Assembly (NCBI GenBank): GCA_023387775.1
Contig: JAEWHN010000306.1
Span: 1 to 5,163, forward strand
Reading direction: 5' to 3'
From: Pseudomonadota bacterium
GTDB taxonomy: Bacteria > Pseudomonadota > Alphaproteobacteria > Rhizobiales > Rhizobiaceae
DNA length: 5,163 bases
The position numbers and the translations under genes are program-made. Below are positions 1-4,525 of this stretch, one piece after another. How positions within the stretch are numbered: position 1 is the first letter of the stretch; each line of letters starts with the position of its first letter. The notes beneath the pieces are model-generated. The model was not told the DNA's origin. It did no database searches and saw only the letters and a list, made by a program, of their open reading frames with translations.

Positions 1-1
1 G

Positions 2-967
2 GCTATAAGCTCGCGGGTGGTGCCGGAGTACAGCACGCCGCGGCTACCGCAATTCTGGGTGCAGGCGCAGCTTCCGCGCCATGTGCCCGGCGGGCTGCTC
101 AGCTTCTGCAACCTCGCCCCAATCGCCCTTTCCCGACATATCGTCTGCATCCATGACATGCACACCAGATTGATGCCGGAGAGCTATGGCCGGCTGTTTC
201 GCTGGGCCCACCGCCTGATATTGCCTGTCCTCGGCCGCCGCGCCGCCCGCATCACCACGGTGTCGGAACTCTCAAGGCTGCATCTCGTAAAATACGGCAT
301 CGCGCCCGCTGACAGAATTACCGTCACCTACAACGGCAGCGACCACGCCGCACGCTGGGATGCTGCCCGCTCGACGCTGGAGGTGTCGCCGGCGCGCTCC
401 TACGTGCTCTGCCTTGGGCGCAGCCAGAAATACAAGAACGTCGATCTTCTCGTGCGCCTGGCTCCGCTGCTCGATGCCATGGGTCTCGATTTATGGATGG
501 CCGGCGAGGTCGATCCGGCCGCCATTGCCGGCGTCACCCAGCCGGCACCACGCAACCTTCGCCTGTTGGGGCGCATCAGCGACGACGATTTCAAGAAGGC
601 GCTGGCAGGCGCGCTGTGCTTCCTGTTTCCTTCACGGATCGAGGGCTTCGGCTTGCCGGCGGTCGAAGCCATGGTGGCGGGATGCCCCGTGGTTGCTTCG
701 ACCTCCCCGTGCCTGCCGGAAGTGTGCGGCGAGGCGGCGCTGTATGCCGATCCCGACGACGTCGAGGAATGGGCGGAAGCGGTGGCCCTCATCCGATCGG
801 ACGCGGGCATGCGCCGGCGCCTGATCGAGGCCGGCAAGGCCCGGGCGCAGCGCTACACCTGGCGCAGCATAGCCGAGACCTACCTCAAGCTGATGATGCA
901 GGTGGACATCGCTTCCACGCAGCGTGCGGCGCGAGGCAGACGCGCCGCCTCCTCAGGAGCGAACTGA
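2..967 (+). CDS. GT4-family glycosyltransferase, 5'-truncated by window edge
   Basis: This is a retaining GT-B glycosyltransferase (GT4/'group 1' type) that would transfer a sugar from a nucleotide-sugar donor in the cytoplasm, probably during exopolysaccharide or O-antigen assembly; the substrate cannot be read from the sequence. The frame is open to the left edge, so the GTG at 17 is probably internal and the true start lies outside. Counting from that GTG, an acceptor-domain stretch ends in a typical ITTVSELSR segment (about 79-87). The donor domain opens with CLGRSQKYKN (132-141, basic phosphate-binding residues) and carries the EGFGLPAVE signature (209-217), the E-x7-E motif of GT4 enzymes. 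The C-terminal TWRSIAETYLKLM helix (281-293) is usual for the family, so the 3' end is intact. It converges on the chemoreceptor gene with a 43-bp gap that shows no convincing terminator. Family assignment is firm; pathway is inference. Confidence 0.9.
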   Translation, partial: AISSRVVPEYSTPRLPQFWVQAQLPRHVPGGLLSFCNLAPIALSRHIVCIHDMHTRLMPESYGRLFRWAHRLILPVLGRRAARITTVSELSRLHLVKYGIAPADRITVTYNGSDHAARWDAARSTLEVSPARSYVLCLGRSQKYKNVDLLVRLAPLLDAMGLDLWMAGEVDPAAIAGVTQPAPRNLRLLGRISDDDFKKALAGALCFLFPSRIEGFGLPAVEAMVAGCPVVASTSPCLPEVCGEAALYADPDDVEEWAEAVALIRSDAGMRRRLIEAGKARAQRYTWRSIAETYLKLMMQVDIASTQRAARGRRAASSGAN

Positions 968-1010
968 AAGGCGCGGGCGAGCAGGGCAATGCTGCAACCC
1001 AAGCTGTGCA

Positions 1011-2579
1011 TCAGCCCGGGACGCCGCCCGCAGGCGCGCGCCTTCCCGCCTGCCTGAAGGCATGAGGGGCGACCTTCTTCAGTTCGCGGCGAAGATCGCT
1101 TTCGCCGGACCGGCCGACCTGGAACTGCCCGACCAGTTCCGCCAGTTGCTCGGTCTCCTGCGACAGGGAATGGGTGGCGGCCGTCGTTTCCTCCACCATT
1201 GCCGCATTCTGCTGCGTCGCCTGGTCCATGTGGTTGATTGCCGTGTTGACCTGGTCGAGCCCGGCCGCCTGTTCCTGCGCGCCAGCGGCTATCTGGGTGA
1301 CGACGTTGTTGATGTCGGCCACCTGCGCCAGAATCCTCTCCAGCGAATTGCCGGTTTCCACCACCAGCTTGCCCCCGCTTTCGACCCGGGTGGTCGAGTC
1401 CGAGATCAGGCTCTTGATCTCCTTGGCCGCGTCGGCCGAACGCTGGGCCAGCGCCCGTACCTCGGAGGCCACCACCGCAAAGCCGCGGCCGGCATCGCCG
1501 GCCCGCGCCGCTTCGACGCCGGCATTCAGGGCAAGAAGGTTGGTCTGGAAGGCGATCTCGTCAATCACGCCGATGATCTGGCTGATCTGCCGCGCCGACT
1601 TCGTGATCTCGTCCATGGCCTCGACCGCCTGGCGCACGATCAGCGCGCTTTGCTTGGCATCCTCGTCGGCAGCCGTCACGACCTTGCGCGCATGCGTCGC
1701 CCCTTCGGCCGATAGCTTGACGGTGGCCGTGATCTCGTCCAGCGCGGCGGCCGTCTCTTCGAGGCTTGCAGCCTGCTGTTCGGTGCGGCGCGACAGATCA
1801 TCCGCCGCGGCCTGCATTTCCCGCGTTCCCGACTGGATTGCATTGGTGCTGCCGGAGACGCCCTGCATCGCGGCTTCGAGCTGCTCGATGGCCGCGTTGA
1901 AATCACCCTGCAGTTGCCGATATGCCTCGGGCATTTCCGCTTCCATCCGATAGCTCAGGTCCTTGGCCGCGAGCCTCGCCAGGCCGACGCCGATCGAGTT
2001 GGCCACCAATGCCCGCTCCTGCTCGATGGCCGCGTGCCCGGCTTCCTCCGCCTTGCGGCGCTGCTCGTCCAGGGTTTCCAGGTAGACGGAGATGGCCAGG
2101 TCCATGTCCAGCATGGCCGCCTTCACCAGGCACGACAGCGCTTCCGCGACACTTTCCGGCCGCGACTTGCCGATTGCCAGCAGGCCCGGCCACTGCTCCT
2201 TCACAATGGCGTGGATCAGTTGCTCCAGCACCAGCGCATAGCCACCGATATACCATCGCGGTTCAAGGCCGATCCGCGCGTGGGTCTGCCCGATCTTGAG
2301 CACGGCCCTAACATAGTCGTCGTCGTAGTCGGCCCCGGCGATGATCTGCCAATGCTGCTCCTGACGGCTCTTGGCGCTCGCCATATGCTCGTCGTCGCCG
2401 AAGAATTTTCGTGTTTCGGCAGTGGCCTTCACCTTTTCATAGAATGAAGCCAGAGCTGGCCCGAGCGACTGGCTGAGAATTGGCTGCAACCTGGTCAATG
2501 CTGCGCGCGCTTTGTGATCCATCCCGATAAAGTCGAGACGTTGATTCAAAGAGCTTTGGCGCCGTATCGAATCCGTCAT
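1011..2579 (-). CDS. Soluble globin-coupled methyl-accepting chemotaxis protein (HemAT-like oxygen receptor)
   Basis: Cytoplasmic chemoreceptor of 522 aa with no membrane segment, expected to bind O2 through heme and control CheA. Residues about 14-170 form a protoglobin sensor. THARIGLEPRWY holds the proximal heme ligand His100, and Tyr47 in ASFYEKV fits the B10 distal tyrosine that contacts O2 in this family. A HAMP-like linker follows (about 189-240, AAKDLSYRM...LQGDFNAAIEQL), then the MCP signalling hairpin with its tip at 340-389 (DEIAFQTNLLALNAGVEAAR and GRGFAVVASEVR). Methylation-type sites are AASLEETAAA (270-279) and AAMVEETTAA (459-468). There is no C-terminal CheR-docking pentapeptide; the protein ends AGGVPG. 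I chose the ATG at 2579 over the TTG at 2582 because GAAGGGG (2593-2587) then sits 7 nt upstream. The gene lies downstream of, and codirectional with, the che operon, but 508 bp separate them, so it probably has its own promoter. Confidence 0.93.
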   Translation of the reverse strand: MTDSIRRQSSLNQRLDFIGMDHKARAALTRLQPILSQSLGPALASFYEKVKATAETRKFFGDDEHMASAKSRQEQHWQIIAGADYDDDYVRAVLKIGQTHARIGLEPRWYIGGYALVLEQLIHAIVKEQWPGLLAIGKSRPESVAEALSCLVKAAMLDMDLAISVYLETLDEQRRKAEEAGHAAIEQERALVANSIGVGLARLAAKDLSYRMEAEMPEAYRQLQGDFNAAIEQLEAAMQGVSGSTNAIQSGTREMQAAADDLSRRTEQQAASLEETAAALDEITATVKLSAEGATHARKVVTAADEDAKQSALIVRQAVEAMDEITKSARQISQIIGVIDEIAFQTNLLALNAGVEAARAGDAGRGFAVVASEVRALAQRSADAAKEIKSLISDSTTRVESGGKLVVETGNSLERILAQVADINNVVTQIAAGAQEQAAGLDQVNTAINHMDQATQQNAAMVEETTAATHSLSQETEQLAELVGQFQVGRSGESDLRRELKKVAPHAFRQAGRRAPAGGVPG

Positions 2580-2598
2580 CAAATTTCCCCTTCAGAGC

Positions 2599-2640
2599 GC
2601 CCGCCAATCTGGACGCCAAGGCGTCCCCCCTCCAGCGGGC
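2599..2640 (-). promoter_or_regulatory. Structured leader hairpin just upstream of the chemoreceptor RBS
   Basis: Read as receptor mRNA, GCCCGC (2640-2635) pairs with GCGGGC (2604-2599), enclosing TGGA (2634-2631) with TCCA (2613-2610). Inside these lies GGACGC-CUUG-GCGUCC (2626-2611), a perfect 6-bp stem with a CUUG loop; it competes with the TGGA/TCCA pairing for a few bases. The structure ends 6 nt before the GAAGGGG ribosome binding site. No U-run follows, so it is not an intrinsic terminator. The pairing is seen directly; a regulatory or mRNA-stabilising role is inference. Confidence 0.4.
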
Positions 2641-2805
2641 AATTGCGTGTATTGATGCGATATTCCGTAGTTGCCGGGCGAGGCTGGTGGTACCGCATAT
2701 GCTAGGACATGCTGTTCCCGCCCTTCGCGGGCCGCAGTCCCCTCCCCAGCACACATTCGCTGCCGCGCGTGCGCGACGACACGGGCGGAGCCTGGCGCGC
2801 AAGCT

Positions 2806-2819
2806 CGCCTGCGCAGGCG
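2806..2819. repeat. 14-bp perfect palindrome
   Basis: CGCCTGCGCAGGCG is its own reverse complement with no spacer. It lies in the GC-rich part of the intergenic region, on the chemoreceptor side of the large inverted repeat. It could be a protein binding site or simply chance in GC-rich DNA. Confidence 0.3.
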
Positions 2820-2867
2820 CCGTCACGGTTCAGCATGTCCTCCCGCCTGAACCTGTCAGTCGTTTTA

Positions 2868-2897
2868 TGTACGGTAACGAATGAACTATACCGTACA
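2868..2897. promoter_or_regulatory. Perfect 9-bp inverted repeat, probable repressor operator
   Basis: TGTACGGTA (2868-2876) and TACCGTACA (2889-2897) are exact reverse complements separated by 12 bp, so arm centres are 21 bp apart, two helical turns. One mismatch outward, the symmetry continues with TT/AA (2865-2866 and 2899-2900). The site sits in the AT-rich island and overlaps a possible minus-strand -10 element. Half-sites of this kind (ACCGTA/TACGGT) recall TetR-family operators, but no regulator gene is in the window, so the binding protein is unknown. Confidence 0.5.
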
Positions 2898-2912
2898 CAA
2901 CAAATAGTTAAA
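2885..2912 (-). promoter_or_regulatory. Possible sigma70-like promoter overlapping the inverted repeat
   Basis: On the minus strand TATAGT (2890-2885) is a fair -10 hexamer, and TTTAAC (2912-2907) lies 16 bp upstream as a weak -35 (3 of 6 matches to TTGACA). Transcripts would run toward the chemoreceptor with a leader of about 300 nt. The -10 overlaps the right arm of the inverted repeat, a layout suited to repression. Hexamer matches alone are weak evidence. Confidence 0.25.
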
Positions 2913-2935
2913 CGGTGCTTAATGTCTTTCGGGGA

Positions 2936-2952
2936 CATGCAAGTTCTGCATG
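2936..2952. repeat. Short inverted repeat CATGCA-N5-TGCATG
   Basis: CATGCA (2936-2941) and TGCATG (2947-2952) are perfect arms around AGTTC. After one A/A mismatch the pairing continues with GG/CC (2933-2934 and 2954-2955). It lies about 40 bp from the larger inverted repeat, on the che operon side. It could be a small RNA hairpin or a protein binding site; no T-run follows on either strand. Confidence 0.3.
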
Positions 2953-3087
2953 ACCGGGCCAGTAACGCTTAGCCGTCTTACCTCTCCGCCAATAACCGTC
3001 CGGCCAATCGAGGCACCAATCCGCGCCGGGGCAAGGATAGACTGAGAGGACACCCGTATTCGGACCGATATCCCCCGTCCATTGCTT

Positions 3088-3588
3088 TCAGAACAGTTCG
3101 CAGTCGCCGGTTGCGGGGGTTGGGGGTGTGGCGTTGCCGGCGAGGCGGACGGCGAGGTCGGCGAGGGTGATGGTGGCCAGCGCCGGGCCGGCGTCGAGCG
3201 GCTGGGCGGGCATGGCGGGGGCGAGCGCGGCGAGGAAGCCGGCGAGATTGCGCAGCGTCTGCTCGACAGCGTCGAGGCTCTGCACGGCCACGACATAGGC
3301 GGGGTCGGTTGCCGCCGGCGCGCCGGCCAGCACGTGCAGGCGCTCGACGGTGGCGGCCAGATCGGCGAGCTCGGCGCCGAGGCGGCCGAGCAGCTCGGGC
3401 GCGGGGATGGCGGCGGGCGGCATATCGACGGGTGGCACGGCGGACGGGACGTCGCTGGAATGGGGCGGCATGGCGGCCGTCGGCGTGGCAGGCTGCGGCA
3501 TGGCGGCTGTGGCGGCGGCCGTCGGCACGGCGACTGACGGCATATCGGCTGTCGGCATGGCGGCTGGGGCGTCGCTGGAATGGGGCAT
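3088..3588 (-). CDS. Che-operon protein with CheZ-type DxxxQ motif; CheT-like candidate CheY-P phosphatase
   Basis: A 166-aa protein that I do not recognise as a named domain. Residues 1-63 are Pro/Ala/Met-rich with a rough five-residue period ending in Met/Val/Ile-Pro (AAMP, DMP, AVP, AIP), probably disordered. Residues 64-123 look like two helices joined by a turn near APAATDPA (90-97); the second holds VQSLDAVEQTLRNL with Asp106-x-x-x-Gln110, the spacing of the CheZ catalytic pair (Asp143/Gln147 in E. coli). Residues 138-150 may form another helix, then a Thr/Pro linker ends in GDCELF. It starts 20 bp after the cheD stop, so it is cotranscribed; its Shine-Dalgarno (GAAAGA, 7 nt spacing) is weak. 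The position after cheB-cheY-cheD equals that of cheT in Sinorhizobium meliloti and cheU in Caulobacter. The gene is likely real; phosphatase activity is inferred from motif and position only. Confidence 0.75.
   Translation of the reverse strand: MPHSSDAPAAMPTADMPSVAVPTAAATAAMPQPATPTAAMPPHSSDVPSAVPPVDMPPAAIPAPELLGRLGAELADLAATVERLHVLAGAPAATDPAYVVAVQSLDAVEQTLRNLAGFLAALAPAMPAQPLDAGPALATITLADLAVRLAGNATPPTPATGDCELF
3421..3427. repeat. CATATCG anchor shared by both copies of the repeat
   Basis: The heptamer CATATCG opens both copies of the 120-bp-spaced repeat (3421-3427 and 3541-3547) and is AT-richer than its surroundings, so it serves as a convenient landmark for the unit boundary. It lies within coding sequence of the CheT-like gene and encodes the Asp-Met of its DMP boxes (VDMP and ADMP). 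Confidence 0.5.
3421..3586. repeat. 120-bp-spaced imperfect direct repeat inside the CheT-like gene
   Basis: Positions 3421-3466 and 3541-3586 match at 38 of 46 bases by eye, and share the exact 17-mer CGTCGCTGGAATGGGGC at 3450-3466 and 3570-3586. In protein both copies encode the HSSD box with flanking Pro-rich residues (residues 1-16 and 41-56). The DNA between them is filled with shorter GGCATGGCGGC-type repeats. This points to expansion by duplication or slippage in the linker-coding part. Confidence 0.8.
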
Positions 3589-3608
3589 GGCGGGGTCTTT
3601 CGGCAGGC

Positions 3609-4139
3609 TCAGAACAGTTCGACGGTGCCGCCTTGCGGCGGCGGCGGGCGGGCGGCGTCCTGGCTGGCGAAGGCGGTGTCGCCGGTGAGCAGCGCCTGGC
3701 GGGCGCGGCCGGAGGCGGGCCAGTATTCGATGCGGCGGCCGCGGTCGCCGCCGAGGTCGCCGCCGACGATGGCGATGCCCTCGGTGCGCAGGAAGGTTTG
3801 CGCGAACTCGGCGTTGAGGGCGCCGATGTCGGACAGGCCCTGCACGGTGCGGGCGCCGCCGAACAGCTTGGCCTCGAGCCGGTGGCGCTGGGCGCCGCGG
3901 GCGAGCAGCCCGTTGACCAGCAGCTCCATCAGGTGGACGCCGTAGCTGTGCGCATCCGGGCCGGCGCGGCCGGCGGTGCCGGGCAACAGGAAGTGGTTCA
4001 TGCCGCCGGCGCGCACCAGCGGGTCGCGGATGCAGGCGGCGACGCAGGAGCCGAGGATGGTGGTCAGCACCACGCCCTCGCCGGCGACGTGGTATTCGCC
4101 GCGCAGCACGGTGAGGCGCCGGCTGGCGTGATGGCTCAC
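3609..4139 (-). CDS. cheD: Chemoreceptor glutamine deamidase CheD
   Basis: CheD (176 aa) deamidates specific receptor glutamines to glutamates in the cytoplasm, creating methylatable sites; in some bacteria it also works with CheC. The catalytic triad is readable: Thr26, Cys32 (ILGSCVAAC) and His49 (GGMNHFLLP), with the same 6- and 17-residue spacings as Thr21/Cys27/His44 of Thermotoga CheD. Further family segments are EAKLFGGA (89-96) and GIAIVGGDLGGDRGRRI (121-137). After the core there is a Pro-rich tail ending GGTVELF. Translation starts with GTG at 4139 behind a strong GGGGAG (4150-4145, 5 nt spacing), and the start overlaps the cheY stop as GTGA, which suggests translational coupling. 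The tail ends in the same Glu-Leu-Phe as the next gene, encoded by the identical last 12 nt GAACTGTTCTGA. Confidence 0.96.
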   Translation of the reverse strand: MSHHASRRLTVLRGEYHVAGEGVVLTTILGSCVAACIRDPLVRAGGMNHFLLPGTAGRAGPDAHSYGVHLMELLVNGLLARGAQRHRLEAKLFGGARTVQGLSDIGALNAEFAQTFLRTEGIAIVGGDLGGDRGRRIEYWPASGRARQALLTGDTAFASQDAARPPPPQGGTVELF

Positions 4140-4525
4140 GTCAGCTCCCCGACGATCGCCTCGATGGCGCGCTTCAGCTGCGGCGTGGTGAACGGCTTGG
4201 TCAGGTAGTTGTTGACGCCGAGGGCTGCGGCGCGCTCGACCAGCGCGCGGTCGCTCTTGCCGGTCAGGATGATGAACGGCGTGTTGCGCAACGGGCCGTA
4301 GGAGCGGATCGCCTTGAGCAGGCCGAGCCCGTCGAGCTTGGGCATGTTGAAGTCGGAGAGGATCAGGTGGCAGGGCTTGTCCATCATCATGCGCAGCGCC
4401 TCCTCGCCGTCCTTGGCCAGCGCGATCTGGCGGATGCCCATGTCCTGCAGCGCATCGGTGATGAGCATGCGGCTGGTGGTCGTGTCATCCGCGACGAGGA
4501 CCTTAAGATGTTGTACGAACGACAT
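4136..4525 (-). CDS. cheY: Single-domain chemotaxis response regulator CheY
   Basis: A 129-aa stand-alone receiver domain that takes phosphoryl groups from CheA and either binds the flagellar switch or acts as a phosphate sink. All functional residues are present: acidic pocket Asp13/Asp14 (VLVADD), phosphoacceptor Asp58 (LILSDFNMPKLDG), Thr88 (FIILTGKSD), switch aromatic Tyr107 and Lys110 (NNYLTKPF), each one residue later than in E. coli CheY. I place the start at 4525, not the in-frame ATG at 4537, because ATGGAG (4537-4532) gives a Shine-Dalgarno 6 nt before 4525, whereas nothing similar precedes 4537. The gene overlaps the 3' end of cheB by 23 bp and cheD by 4 bp. By position after cheB it corresponds to CheY2 of Sinorhizobium and CheYII of Caulobacter; motor versus sink role cannot be decided from this sequence. 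Confidence 0.96.
   Translation of the reverse strand: MSFVQHLKVLVADDTTTSRMLITDALQDMGIRQIALAKDGEEALRMMMDKPCHLILSDFNMPKLDGLGLLKAIRSYGPLRNTPFIILTGKSDRALVERAAALGVNNYLTKPFTTPQLKRAIEAIVGELT

Larger units (their letters stand above)
2580..3087. other. 508-bp intergenic region between che operon and chemoreceptor
   Basis: I see no convincing gene here. The right part (2953-3087) is moderate-GC sequence with three CCAAT direct copies starting at 2989, 3004 and 3016 and no clear terminator for the che operon. The centre (2861-2930) is an AT-rich island, 25 G or C in 70 bases, holding a large inverted repeat and a possible minus-strand promoter. The part from about 2700 to 2840 returns to high GC and has a weak 44-codon minus-strand frame (2835-2702) with GGGAGG only 2 nt from its ATG, too close for a good start. 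The left part carries the hairpin leader and ribosome binding site of the chemoreceptor. Confidence 0.7.

Noticed and set aside
1040..1061. GCCTTC-N10-GAAGGC hairpin as terminator for the glycosyltransferase
   Set aside because: It lies inside the 3' coding end of the convergent receptor gene and has no T-run; a chance inverted repeat is as likely.
1174..1953. Plus-strand frames of about 260 codons opposite the chemoreceptor
   Set aside because: Shadows of the receptor gene, whose globin and MCP motifs are unmistakable on the minus strand.
2580..2582. TTG as alternative start of the chemoreceptor
   Set aside because: The ATG directly following has better Shine-Dalgarno spacing (7 nt against 4).
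2608..2624. Sigma54-like TGGC...TTGG element upstream of the receptor
   Set aside because: GG and GC are 11 rather than 10 bases apart, and it would start the transcript almost at the ribosome binding site.
2709..2972. 87-codon plus-strand frame across the intergenic region
   Set aside because: It spans the inverted repeat, has no good ribosome binding site and no recognisable motif; composition changes sharply along it.
3088..3588. Calling the 166-aa gene an ordinary CheZ
   Set aside because: Apart from the D-x-x-x-Q helix it lacks recognisable CheZ sequence, including the usual CheY-binding C-terminal helix ending in LGF; only a remote or CheT-like relation is defensible.
3391..3588. CRISPR-like or intergenic repeat array
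   Set aside because: The repeats are in frame, imperfect and encode a continuous Pro/Ala-rich arm; there are no regular spacers.
3309..4208. Long plus-strand frame of 299 codons opposite cheD and the CheT-like gene
   Set aside because: Antisense frame of very GC-rich coding DNA; it is a run of Ala/Gly/Arg with no domain, while the minus strand encodes a clear CheD.
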